Shown: piece by piece, positions 1 to 7,306 of the stretch
Numbering within the stretch: the stretch's first letter is position 1
Layout: each line of letters starts with the position of its first letter
Assembly: GCA_963525745.1 (NCBI GenBank)
Contig: CAURMH010000018.1
Location: 1 to 26,180 of the forward strand
Origin: CAURMH01 sp963525745
GTDB taxonomy: Bacteria > Pseudomonadota > Gammaproteobacteria > Enterobacterales > Pasteurellaceae
Reading direction: 5' to 3'
Length of the DNA: 26,180 nucleotides
Made by a program: the position numbers and the translations under genes
Notes under the pieces: model-generated
Databases searched by the model: none
What the model was told of the DNA's origin: nothing
The model's input: only the letters and a program-made list of their open reading frames with translations

Positions 1-2937
1 GAACCACTTCTAATCGAAGGTAAAGCAATCCAGTTACACCCACTTGTTTGTGCGGCGTTCAACGCGGACTTCGATGGTGACCAAATGGCGGTTCACGTAC
101 CATTAACACTTGAAGCTCAGTTAGAAGCGCGTGCGTTAATGATGTCAACCAACAACGTACTTTCACCAGCAAACGGTGATCCTATTATCGTTCCATCACA
201 AGACGTGGTGTTGGGTCTTTACTATATGACCCGTGAAAAAGTGAACGGTAAAGGCGAAGGCATGTTATTGCAAGATCCACGCGAAGCGGAAAAAGCCTAT
301 CGCACCGGTGAAGCAGAATTACATTCTCGCGTAAAAGTACGTATTACCGAATATGTGAAAAATGAAGCCGGCGAATTTGATGCGAAAACCACACTTACCG
401 ATACCACAATCGGTCGTGCAATTTTATGGATGATCGCACCAAAAGGTATGCCGTATTCCTTGTTCAACCAAACATTAGGCAAAAAAGCCATTTCAAAACT
501 GATTAACGAAGCCTATCGTCGTTTAGGTTTGAAAGAAGCGGTCATGTTTGCTGACCATATTATGTACACCGGTTTCGCTTACGCGGCACGTTCCGGCTCA
601 TCTGTTGGTATCGACGATATGGTGATCCCGGCGAAGAAATACGAAATTATTTCTGCAGCAGAAGAAGAAGTGGCTGAAATTCAGGAACAATTCCAATCCG
701 GTCTTGTGACAGCAGGCGAACGCTATAACAAAGTGATCGATATCTGGGCGGCAGCGAACGAACGTGTTGCGAAAGCCATGATGGAAAACTTGTCTCAAGA
801 AGAAGTGATCAACCGTGAAGGTAAACCGGAAAAACAAGCGTCTTTCAACAGCATCTTTATGATGGCGGATTCCGGTGCGCGTGGTTCTGCGGCACAGATT
901 CGTCAGTTAGCGGGTATGCGTGGTTTGATGGCGCGCCCGGATGGTTCAATCATCGAAACCCCAATCACCGCGAACTTCCGTGAAGGTTTGAACGTATTAC
1001 AATACTTTATTTCAACCCATGGTGCGCGTAAAGGTCTGGCGGACACCGCATTGAAAACAGCAAACTCCGGTTACTTAACCCGTCGTTTAGTTGACGTGGC
1101 GCAAGACTTAGTGATCATTGAAGACGACTGTGGTACACACGAAGGCTTAGTGATGACCCCATTAATCGAAGGTGGTGATGAAAAAGTATCACTTCGCGAA
1201 TTGGTGTTAGGTCGTGTGGCAGCGGAAGACATCTTAAAACCGGGGACAGAAGAAGTCTTAATTCCACGTAACACTTTATTAGATGAAAAACTTTGTGATG
1301 TGTTAGATGCAAACTCAGTGGACAGCGTGAAAGTACGTTCTGTTGTAACCTGTGATACCGACTTCGGTGTGTGTGCGAAATGTTACGGTCGTGACCTTGC
1401 ACGCGGTCATCTTATCAACCAAGGTGAAGCGGTGGGCGTTATCGCGGCACAATCTATCGGTGAACCGGGTACACAGTTAACCATGCGTACGTTCCACATT
1501 GGTGGTGCGGCATCTGCAGCAGCTAAAGAGTCTAGCGTACAGGTAAAAAATACCGGTACATTACACTTAATGAACGCGAAATTTGTAACTAATGACGAAG
1601 GCAAATTAGTCTTAACTTCTCGTAACACGGAATTAACCATTACCGACGCATTCGGTCGTACCAAAGAACACTATAAAGTGCCTTACGGTGCGGTGTTAAG
1701 CAAAGGTGATGGTCAAGAAGTGACTGCTGGCGAAACTGTCGCGAACTGGGATCCACATACCATGCCGGTTGTGTCTGAAGTGGCGGGCTTCGTGAAATTC
1801 ATCGACATCGTGGACGGCTTAACCGTCACACGTCAAACCGATGAATTAACCGGTCTTTCATCTATCGTGGTACAAGACGTGGGTGAACGTGCAACCGCAG
1901 GTAAAGATTTACGTCCAACCATCAAATTGGTGGATGCAAACGGTAACGACATCTTCTTACCTGAAACGGATGTATTAGCCCAATACTTCCTACCGGGTAA
2001 AGCCATCGTCAGTTTAGATGATGGCGCGGCAGTGAAAGTGGGTGAACCATTAGCCCGTATTCCACAAGAATCTGTAGGTACCAAAGATATTACCGGTGGT
2101 CTTCCACGCGTGGCAGACTTGTTTGAAGCGCGTAAACCGAAAGAGCCTGCAATCTTGGCAGAAATCTCCGGTATCGTGTCTTTCGGCAAAGAAACCAAAG
2201 GTAAACGTCGTTTATTAATCACCCCAACTGAAGGTGAAACTTACGAAGAAATGATTCCAAAATGGCGTCAGCTCAACGTATTTGAAGGCGAAATGGTACA
2301 ACGTGGTGACATCATCTCTGACGGTGCGGAAACGCCACACGATATCTTACGTTTACGCGGCGTACGCGCAGTCACCGAGTACATCGTCAACGAAGTGCAA
2401 GATGTTTACCGCTTACAAGGGGTAAAAATTAACGACAAGCACATCGAAGTTATCGTACGCCAAATGTTGCGTAAAGCGATTATCACCAAAGCTTACGACT
2501 CCGAATTCCTCGAAGGGGAACAAGTGGAAGTGGCTCGCGTGAAAATCGTGAACCGTAAACGTGAAGCGGAAGGCAAACCGCCGGTTGAATTCGAGCGTGA
2601 ATTATTGGGGATCACCAAAGCGTCTCTTGCAACCGAATCCTTCATCTCGGCGGCATCGTTCCAAGAAACTACACGTGTTCTTACCGAAGCTGCAGTGGCA
2701 GGTAAACGTGACGAATTACGCGGCTTGAAAGAGAACGTCATCGTGGGGCGTTTAATTCCGGCCGGTACCGGTTTCGCGTATCACCAAAGCCGTCACAAAG
2801 ATCGTCTGGTTGAAGAAGCAATAGTAAATTTGTCGGAAGATGATGAAGCGGCAATTGCTGATGAATTTATTGTTACTACAGACGACGCGACAGCAAATTT
2901 GGCTGAAATGTTAAATCAAGTAGACGATACGGAATAA
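1..2937 (+). CDS. rpoC: RNA polymerase beta' subunit (3' part, start outside window)
   Basis: This is the C-terminal two thirds of the largest catalytic subunit of RNA polymerase; the reading frame is open from base 1, so the gene begins outside the window. The active-site motif NADFDGD is encoded at 61-81, with the three Asp that hold the catalytic magnesium. The bridge-helix stretch (ANSGYLTRRLVDVAQDL) follows. The second zinc site is visible as EDDCGT and CDTDFGVCAKC, four Cys as in E. coli. The trigger-loop sequence LTMRTFHIGGAAS is also present. About 978 residues are seen, agreeing with a protein of roughly 1,400 aa. The frame ends in TAA just before an intrinsic terminator, so it is the last gene of its operon (known from the family to be rpoB-rpoC). 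No damage is seen. Confidence 0.99.
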   Translation, partial: EPLLIEGKAIQLHPLVCAAFNADFDGDQMAVHVPLTLEAQLEARALMMSTNNVLSPANGDPIIVPSQDVVLGLYYMTREKVNGKGEGMLLQDPREAEKAYRTGEAELHSRVKVRITEYVKNEAGEFDAKTTLTDTTIGRAILWMIAPKGMPYSLFNQTLGKKAISKLINEAYRRLGLKEAVMFADHIMYTGFAYAARSGSSVGIDDMVIPAKKYEIISAAEEEVAEIQEQFQSGLVTAGERYNKVIDIWAAANERVAKAMMENLSQEEVINREGKPEKQASFNSIFMMADSGARGSAAQIRQLAGMRGLMARPDGSIIETPITANFREGLNVLQYFISTHGARKGLADTALKTANSGYLTRRLVDVAQDLVIIEDDCGTHEGLVMTPLIEGGDEKVSLRELVLGRVAAEDILKPGTEEVLIPRNTLLDEKLCDVLDANSVDSVKVRSVVTCDTDFGVCAKCYGRDLARGHLINQGEAVGVIAAQSIGEPGTQLTMRTFHIGGAASAAAKESSVQVKNTGTLHLMNAKFVTNDEGKLVLTSRNTELTITDAFGRTKEHYKVPYGAVLSKGDGQEVTAGETVANWDPHTMPVVSEVAGFVKFIDIVDGLTVTRQTDELTGLSSIVVQDVGERATAGKDLRPTIKLVDANGNDIFLPETDVLAQYFLPGKAIVSLDDGAAVKVGEPLARIPQESVGTKDITGGLPRVADLFEARKPKEPAILAEISGIVSFGKETKGKRRLLITPTEGETYEEMIPKWRQLNVFEGEMVQRGDIISDGAETPHDILRLRGVRAVTEYIVNEVQDVYRLQGVKINDKHIEVIVRQMLRKAIITKAYDSEFLEGEQVEVARVKIVNRKREAEGKPPVEFERELLGITKASLATESFISAASFQETTRVLTEAAVAGKRDELRGLKENVIVGRLIPAGTGFAYHQSRHKDRLVEEAIVNLSEDDEAAIADEFIVTTDDATANLAEMLNQVDDTE

Positions 2938-2955
2938 ACTACTAATTTTAATCAT

Positions 2956-2982
2956 AAAACCCGAGCATATGTTCGGGTTTTT
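2956..2982 (+). terminator. Intrinsic terminator of the rpoBC operon
   Basis: An 11-bp stem (AAAACCCGAGC paired with GTTCGGGTTTT, one G-T pair) closes a 4-nt ATAT loop and ends in a T run, 18 bases after the rpoC stop. Confidence 0.9.
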
Positions 2983-3211
2983 AATTTGGTTTACTTTGTT
3001 TATTGTCAATGCGTTAGCATAAAGTGATCTAATTGGCTTCACCTCCAACTGATTAAGAGGGAGGTCTTTATGGCCACAACCAATTTTTCAAACGACTCTT
3101 TAAGTTTATTTTCAAAAGGGTAAATATTCTGCTCTTATCTCCACTTTTTGCTTACCGAAACCAATATTAAGTAGTCATTGAATTGAGATTAATATCAGGG
3201 ATATTCTTCTT

Positions 3212-3400
3212 AGCAAGAAGCAGCATTACTCTTTAGAATTTAAAGTCAAGGTTATATGAGTACTCAGGAAGAGGATAATTTTTTCAAAATTGACTTATTG
3301 CATCTAGTATTGTGAATTCAGAGATGATTGGCTAATGTTTGCTGAGCTTTAAAAAGGTATAAATGGTTTATAAAATGCAGCCTAAGTATAAACCATAAGT
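3212..3400 (+). pseudogene. Decayed IS3-family transposase OrfA fragment
   Basis: One frame starting at 3212 reads SKKQHYSLEFKVKVI, stop, then, still in frame, further residues including EFRDDWLMFAEL, stop, KGINGL. A shifted frame continues with KMQPKYKP. This matches the usual pattern of IS3/IS150-group OrfA proteins: an N-terminal K-x-YS-x-EFK-x-x-V helix-turn-helix, then a W...E..GI.GL segment and a basic K.KGRP-like patch. At least three in-frame stops and a frameshift show it is dead. No terminal inverted repeats or OrfB could be identified, so only an old fragment remains. The identification rests on motif resemblance alone. Confidence 0.5.
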
Positions 3401-3496
3401 AGAAAAACACATTCTTAAAAAGGCGAAGTTGAGCCGAGCTATTGCTTGTGATGTGTTACATCACGTGAGTGGAGGGACGGATGTGATAGAACTTAG

Positions 3497-3532
3497 CTAA
3501 AAGGACTAAGCTCTGTCGATTACAGAACTCAG
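3497..3532 (-). terminator. Candidate sodC terminator
   Basis: Read on the minus strand, an 11-bp stem (CTGAGTTCTGT with ACAGAGCTTAG, two G-T pairs, loop AATCG) is followed by TCCTTTTAG. It lies about 45 bases beyond the sodC stop. The T tract is interrupted, so efficiency is uncertain. A weaker GAGAA/TTCTC hairpin lies nearer the gene at 3549-3564. Confidence 0.5.
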
Positions 3533-3577
3533 CCCTTGAATTATATTAGAGAAGATATTTTCTCCCTTTTTATGTCA

Positions 3578-4132
3578 TTATTTTATTACGCCACACGCCA
3601 TGCGACCCCCACCGCCACCAAGCGCTGCCGGTTTGTCGGAATAGTTATCACCGCCAACATGAATCATAATTGAACGATTTTTCACATCATTTAATGATTT
3701 CAAACGTGGAGCAAGAACGGGATTTGTCGCTGTGCCATCCGCATTGACTGTTAACGCCGGCAAGTCACCGAGATGGGCGTCATCATCCCATGGGAAACCA
3801 TGGTATTTACCATTATTTGTATTTAAATGTCCGCCTGCACCCAAACCATTTACTTTTTTCCCATCTTTTTCACCGGCTGCACAGCTTGGTTTTTCATGTA
3901 AATGGAATCCGTGTAATCCGACAGTTAAACCGGTTAGCTCTGGCGTAAAGACCAAACCGTATTTAGACTCGCTGATCGTTACATAACCGATAGATTTATC
4001 ACCTTTTTCAAAATCAAGCAATTTAACTTCAACCTTCAATCCGTCGGAATTCGACATGGTGCGTGCCTCATGCGCGTTAGCGCTGCCGACAACTAATAAG
4101 CCGCATAATGTTGCGATGATAGTTTTTTTCAT
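3578..4132 (-). CDS. sodC: Periplasmic Cu,Zn superoxide dismutase precursor
   Basis: It dismutates superoxide to peroxide and oxygen in the periplasm. The 184-aa product starts with a clear Sec signal peptide, with cleavage likely after SANA (residue 20). All metal ligands of bacterial SodC are present: copper His77 and His79 in HGFHLH, bridging His102 in GGHLN, zinc His111, His120 and Asp123 in HLGD, and copper His158 in MIHVGG. Spacing matches Salmonella SodC. Cys84 and Cys180 can form the conserved disulphide. The C-terminal GGGGGRMACGVI block is typical. An AGAGG ribosome site lies 8-9 bases before the ATG. It follows gor on the same strand after 170 bases, so it may be read from the gor promoter or its own. 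H. influenzae SodC is reported inactive through loss of one His ligand; that change is not seen here. Confidence 0.97.
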   Translation of the reverse strand: MKKTIIATLCGLLVVGSANAHEARTMSNSDGLKVEVKLLDFEKGDKSIGYVTISESKYGLVFTPELTGLTVGLHGFHLHEKPSCAAGEKDGKKVNGLGAGGHLNTNNGKYHGFPWDDDAHLGDLPALTVNADGTATNPVLAPRLKSLNDVKNRSIMIHVGGDNYSDKPAALGGGGGRMACGVIK

Positions 4133-4302
4133 AACGTTGTTCCTCTATAAAAATGCCCAAAGTGGACGGTTTCATACTAACCTTTTACCTGCCGAATAAC
4201 AACCTGTCTAACGATGATTTATTAAAGTTATATTTAATCTGTGACGAAATAAAAAGTACGTTCGTATTGACAGCACTTCACTGTCCAACGGCTGTTTCAA
4301 AG
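4133..4302 (-). promoter_or_regulatory. gor-sodC intergenic region (hairpin, possible sodC promoter)
   Basis: Just past the gor stop an imperfect hairpin with GACAG/CTGTC core arms (4267-4288) has no T run and could at most attenuate readthrough. A TATAAC -10-like hexamer (4227-4232, minus strand) has only a poor -35 partner, so an independent sodC promoter is possible but weakly supported. Confidence 0.3.
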
Positions 4303-5676
4303 CTAACGCATTGTCACAAATTCTTCCGAACCGGTGGGATGAATGGCCACGGTGTTGTCAAAATCGGCCTTCGTAGCACCCATTTTAATTGCAACTGCGA
4401 AGCCTTGAATCATTTCATCTACACCGAATCCGATACCGTGTAAACCGACGATTTTTTCTTCTTGCCCGACACAAACCAATTTCATACGACAAGGTTGACG
4501 ATGCTGAGTGACGGCGGTATACATTGAAGTAAAGGAAGATTGATAAACTTTTACATTTTTTTCACCGTATTTTTCAATCGCCTGCGGCTCGGTTAAACCG
4601 ACGGTACCGATTGGGGGATGGCTGAACACAACGGAAGGAACGAGATTATAGTCTAAATGTTCGTTTAATTTTCCATTAAATAAACGTTCCGATAAACGAC
4701 GTCCTGCCGCAACAGCAACCGGTGTTAATTCAATACCACCTTCGATAATATCACCTACGGCATAAATTCCCGGCACGCTTGTGTTTTGGAATTTATCGAC
4801 TTTAATATAGCCGAGTTCATTTGTTTCTACACCCACATTTTCTAGGCCGATTTTATCTGTTGCAGGATCTCTTCCAATCGCCCAAATCAGGCAATCTACA
4901 GTAATGCTCTGTTCGTGATCGAAGAAAAGGGTTAAGGAACTATCGACATTTTTCACAACGCGTTGTGTCGTTGTATGGGAGTGTAAAGTAATACCATCTT
5001 GTATTAAGGTTTCAACTAATGTCTCTACGATTAACGGATCCTGATTTCGCATAGGTGCATGGCGTCGAAATACTAAATGAGTTTCCTCACCGAGACTATT
5101 TAGTACGCCGGCAAGCTCTACCGCAATATAACCGGCGCCAACAATCGCAACACGCTTAGGTAATTCAGTTAATTCAAAGACACCGTCAGAATCAATACCG
5201 TATTCTTGCCCTTCAATTGCAGGGCGATGTGGCCGCCCACCTGTAGCAATCAGAATATGATCCGCTGTAACTTGTTGCTTAGCACCGTCTGGCAAAGTGA
5301 TTTCAAGTGTATTTTTATTCACAAAACAGCCAAAACCATTTAATACATCAACATTATTTTTCGCTAAAACGGAATTATAGGAAGCATGAATCCGGTGAAT
5401 ATAAGCTTGACGACTTTCTACTAATTTTGCAAAATCAAACTTATCCGCACTTAAGTTGAAACCATAATCAGGCGCATAACGCTTAATCGCCTCGGCAATT
5501 TGAGCACCGTAGAACATGACTTTTTTGGGGACGCAGCCAACATTGACGCAGGTTCCGCCTAGATGTTTCGCTTCAATTATGGCACATTTCTTACCATAAC
5601 TTGCGGCCCGATTAATTGACGCGATACCGCCACTGCCGCCCCCGATTGCAATATAATCATAATGTTTATTCGTCAT
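4303..5676 (-). CDS. gor: Glutathione-disulfide reductase
   Basis: This is an FAD- and NADPH-dependent cytoplasmic enzyme that reduces oxidised glutathione. The 457-aa length matches E. coli Gor (450 aa). Visible parts in order: FAD dinucleotide fold GGGSGG (residues 12-17); redox-active pair Cys43/Cys48 in GGTCVNVGCVPKK; NADPH fold GAGYIAVELAG, followed by Arg residues in VFRRHAPMR that favour NADPH over NADH; the second FAD motif ending in YAVGD; and a C-terminal dimerisation domain with the catalytic HPTGSEE His (about residue 446). A GAGGA ribosome site sits 8 bases before the ATG. Together with sodC it forms an oxidative-stress pair on one strand, with a strong promoter upstream at 5735-5763. 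No defects are seen. Confidence 0.97.
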   Translation of the reverse strand: MTNKHYDYIAIGGGSGGIASINRAASYGKKCAIIEAKHLGGTCVNVGCVPKKVMFYGAQIAEAIKRYAPDYGFNLSADKFDFAKLVESRQAYIHRIHASYNSVLAKNNVDVLNGFGCFVNKNTLEITLPDGAKQQVTADHILIATGGRPHRPAIEGQEYGIDSDGVFELTELPKRVAIVGAGYIAVELAGVLNSLGEETHLVFRRHAPMRNQDPLIVETLVETLIQDGITLHSHTTTQRVVKNVDSSLTLFFDHEQSITVDCLIWAIGRDPATDKIGLENVGVETNELGYIKVDKFQNTSVPGIYAVGDIIEGGIELTPVAVAAGRRLSERLFNGKLNEHLDYNLVPSVVFSHPPIGTVGLTEPQAIEKYGEKNVKVYQSSFTSMYTAVTQHRQPCRMKLVCVGQEEKIVGLHGIGFGVDEMIQGFAVAIKMGATKADFDNTVAIHPTGSEEFVTMR

Positions 5677-5734
5677 AGTTTAATCCTCAGTTCGCGAATA
5701 TTTTTGCTATTGTGCCGAAATTCACTAGTGAAAG

Positions 5735-5763
5735 CTATAAATTAATATGATTGGTTATGTCAA
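5735..5763 (-). promoter_or_regulatory. Sigma70 promoter of gor
   Basis: On the minus strand there is a perfect -35 TTGACA (5758-5763), a 17-base spacer and a -10 TTATAG (5735-5740). This predicts a start near 5728 and a leader of about 50 nt. A perfect 12-bp palindrome, TTCACTAGTGAA (5721-5732), overlaps the predicted start and could be an operator. Confidence 0.65.
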
Positions 5764-6147
5764 TAGAATTTAACAGATAAGTAAAAAACAACGATAAAAT
5801 TGACCGCACTTAATAAAAGAATAACGGAGGGAGAATAATGGCACGCCCTAAAGGATTCGAACCTTTGACCCACGCCTTAGAAGGGCGATAGTGTATTTTA
5901 TGGGCAGATTATAAATTCAATATAAAACAATGACTTACATAGCTAATCACTTCTAAAACCACTGTATAAACCACCATCTTTTAACACCTTTTCACGTCTT
6001 TTACGACACAATTACGGCACAATTCCCCCCCCATCTATATATCTATCACAAAGACGATAATCAAGTTTTTGACTTGCGCTGGCTACCGTCATTCCCGGTT
6101 GCAATGAAAAATGGCCGAGAAATTCCGGCGACAATCCACAAAATCAA
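5764..6147. other. Left prophage junction region without intact gene
   Basis: From left to right this contains: an uptake sequence (5803-5811); the tRNA-Arg fragment taken as attL (5839-5887); a tandem pair of near-identical 11-mers ACGACACAATT/ACGGCACAATT (6003-6024); and a run of eight C (6025-6032). A short open frame on the plus strand ends at 6154 and reads plausibly (FDLRWLPSFPVAMKNGREIP), but it has no start codon or family match that I recognise. It may be a worn phage gene end. Confidence 0.5.
5839..5887 (-). other. attL: 3' half of tRNA-Arg(UCU) duplicated by prophage integration
   Basis: On the minus strand 49 bases read as the 3' part of a tRNA. They comprise most of the anticodon stem-loop with TCT in loop CTTCTAA (stem CGCC/GGCG), variable loop GGGTC, T arm AAAGG-TTCGAAT-CCTTT, 3' acceptor strand AGGGCGT, discriminator G and CCA. 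The 5' half is absent; similarity stops at 5887. A 3' tRNA fragment with its CCA side towards host genes and its broken side towards phage genes is the classic signature of tyrosine-recombinase integration into a tRNA gene. The complete tRNA-Arg gene is expected at the other prophage end, outside this window. The fragment is not functional alone. Confidence 0.85.
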
Positions 6148-6181
6148 AAAATAAGTGCGGTAAAACTACCGCACTTATTTT
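6148..6181. terminator. Bidirectional terminator built from paired uptake sequences
   Basis: A perfect 15-bp stem (AAAATAAGTGCGGTA / TACCGCACTTATTTT) with loop AAAC contains two inverted uptake sequences. It has A/T-rich flanks on both sides and ends 10 bases before the stop of the minus-strand gene at 6192. Confidence 0.85.
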
Positions 6182-6191
6182 ACTCATAACC

Positions 6192-6524
6192 CTATTTTAT
6201 ATCCTTAATTTTCCCTCCCGCAAACATATACAGATTGACATAACCGCTATAACTTTCCGGTACAAAATCTTCCGGTTGTGCTTTAATTAATTCTTTCAGT
6301 GCCCATTCATACGGCAGCTGATCCCATGATGGCACGGATTGGATCGTAAACGTGTTCACCGATAACGAATCCTTTCCCTCCTCTTTTTTCTCCGCCGACA
6401 CATACGACGCGATTGTAATACTGGTCGAATGATTAATATAATCGACGTTCATACCGCTCACCACGTGATGGCTGACCGGCGCACCGGTACGGGTATCTTC
6501 AAGTTGTTTTTCAATAAATTTCAT
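6192..6524 (-). CDS. Hypothetical phage-edge protein
   Basis: A 110-aa acidic cytoplasmic protein with no signal peptide or membrane segment. It reads MKFIEKQLEDTRTGAPVSHH at the N terminus and ends KIKDIK. I do not recognise a family. An AGGAG ribosome site precedes two adjacent ATGs (6527 and 6524). The second has the better spacing (7 bases), so I chose 6524; an upstream in-frame start at 6557 lies inside a terminator hairpin and is unlikely. The gene sits between attL and higBA-1, beyond the tail-tip gene, where temperate phages carry accessory genes. It has terminators on both sides (6148-6181 and 6543-6566), so it must have its own promoter or depend on readthrough. Confidence 0.65.
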   Translation of the reverse strand: MKFIEKQLEDTRTGAPVSHHVVSGMNVDYINHSTSITIASYVSAEKKEEGKDSLSVNTFTIQSVPSWDQLPYEWALKELIKAQPEDFVPESYSGYVNLYMFAGGKIKDIK

Positions 6525-6542
6525 CATTTTTCTCCTATCAAT

Positions 6543-6566
6543 AAAAAAACCGCACAAAAGTGCGGT
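6543..6566 (-). terminator. Minus-strand terminator between higBA-1 and the 110-aa gene
   Basis: On the minus strand ACCGCAC-TTTT-GTGCGGT (7-bp stem) is followed by a run of seven T. It would stop late transcription that has passed gpJ and run antisense through higBA-1. It contains an uptake sequence at 6558-6566. Confidence 0.8.
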
Positions 6567-6623
6567 CGGTTTAAGTAAAGATTTAATAACGCAATCATTT
6601 TCTCTATTTTTGTATCTTTTCGC

Positions 6624-6652
6624 TTTACATATACGCTAACTTAACGTATAGT
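6624..6652 (+). promoter_or_regulatory. higBA-1 promoter with operator in the spacer
   Basis: -35 TTTACA (6624-6629), 17-base spacer, -10 TATAGT (6647-6652). A near-perfect 21-bp palindrome (arms TATACGCTAA/TTAACGTATA around one C, 6630-6650) fills the spacer and overlaps the -10. This is the expected place for autorepression by the HigA antitoxin. Confidence 0.75.
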
Positions 6653-6676
6653 GCAGCTATACAAAGAGGTTAAAAA

Positions 6677-6955
6677 ATGATTCTATCGTTCAAACATAAA
6701 GGGCTTGAACTCTTTTTTACCACCGGCTCGACGGCCGGTGTTCAGGCTAAACACGCGACCAAGCTCAATTTATTATTGACCGCCTTAGACCAAGCGGAAA
6801 CGCCGCTTGCTATGGCTGTTCCGGGTTGGCAATTGCACCAGCTAAAAGGTAACTTAGCCGACTCTTGGTCCGTTAAAGTCAATGGAAATTGGCGACTAAC
6901 CTTTAAATTTGAGAATGGCAATGCGGAAATTGTCGATTATCAAGATTATCATTAA
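6677..6955 (+). CDS. higB: HigB-type mRNA interferase toxin (copy 1)
   Basis: A 92-aa RelE/HigB-superfamily toxin; family members cut mRNA on the ribosome. Typical features are the N-terminal SFKHKGLELFF, the LHQLKG segment, and the C-terminal strand block WSVKVNGNWRLTFKFENG ending in VDYQDYH. Toxin comes before antitoxin, as is usual for hig loci, and higA starts 11 bases after the stop. An AGAGG ribosome site lies 7 bases before the ATG. The gene is on the opposite strand to the phage late genes and has its own operator-promoter. About 40% of residues match the second HigB at 19289 by eye, so the two are paralogues of separate origin rather than a recent duplication. Confidence 0.93.
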   Translation: MILSFKHKGLELFFTTGSTAGVQAKHATKLNLLLTALDQAETPLAMAVPGWQLHQLKGNLADSWSVKVNGNWRLTFKFENGNAEIVDYQDYH

Positions 6956-6966
6956 GGAGCAACAAA

Positions 6967-7269
6967 ATGAGAATGTATAATCCCGCCCATCCTGGATTAA
7001 TTCTAAAAGAATACATCGAAGGCATGAGTATCACCGAGATTGCAGCCCGACTCGGCGTAAGTCGTGTGGCGCTTTCCCGTGTTGTGAATGCTCAATCGGC
7101 AATTTCGCCGGAAATGGCTGTTCGTTTAAGTAAATTACTCGCGAATACCACCCCGAATTTTTGGCTCAATATGCAAGCCGCTTACGATCTCTGGCAAATC
7201 GAGCACAATAAAACCTTCTCGATCACGCCGTTGTTTCCGCAGAATCCATCTGATCCGCTGCAAGCATAA
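6967..7269 (+). CDS. higA: HigA-type antitoxin (copy 1)
   Basis: A 100-aa antitoxin with an Xre-type helix-turn-helix. MYNPAHPGLILKEYIEG is the standard HigA opening; SITEIAARLGVSRVALSRVVN forms the DNA-binding helices; and the NFWLNMQAAYDLWQ block is typical of the family. It should bind and neutralise the adjacent HigB and repress the palindrome at 6630-6650. AAGGAG precedes the ATG by 7 bases. It ends 37 bases before the 3' end of gpJ, with which it converges. Confidence 0.94.
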   Translation: MRMYNPAHPGLILKEYIEGMSITEIAARLGVSRVALSRVVNAQSAISPEMAVRLSKLLANTTPNFWLNMQAAYDLWQIEHNKTFSITPLFPQNPSDPLQA

Positions 7270-7306
7270 AATCGCAAGCGCTCTTGCCCCTTGCCCTGCT
7301 AAATCT

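Larger units (their letters stand above)
2983..3577. other. Non-coding interval between convergent rpoC and sodC
   Basis: About 595 bases contain no intact gene. They hold a decayed IS3-type orfA fragment around 3212-3400, a hairpin at 3506-3532 that could terminate sodC, and a short inverted repeat (ACCTCC...GGGAGGT, about 3039-3064). The stretch looks more AT-rich than the flanking genes. Nothing else is recognised. Confidence 0.6.

Noticed and set aside
1833..2222. Minus-strand frames inside rpoC
   Set aside because: They arise from codon bias of a highly conserved gene; no start context.
5839..5887. Functional tRNA gene
   Set aside because: The 5' acceptor, D arm and part of the anticodon stem are missing.
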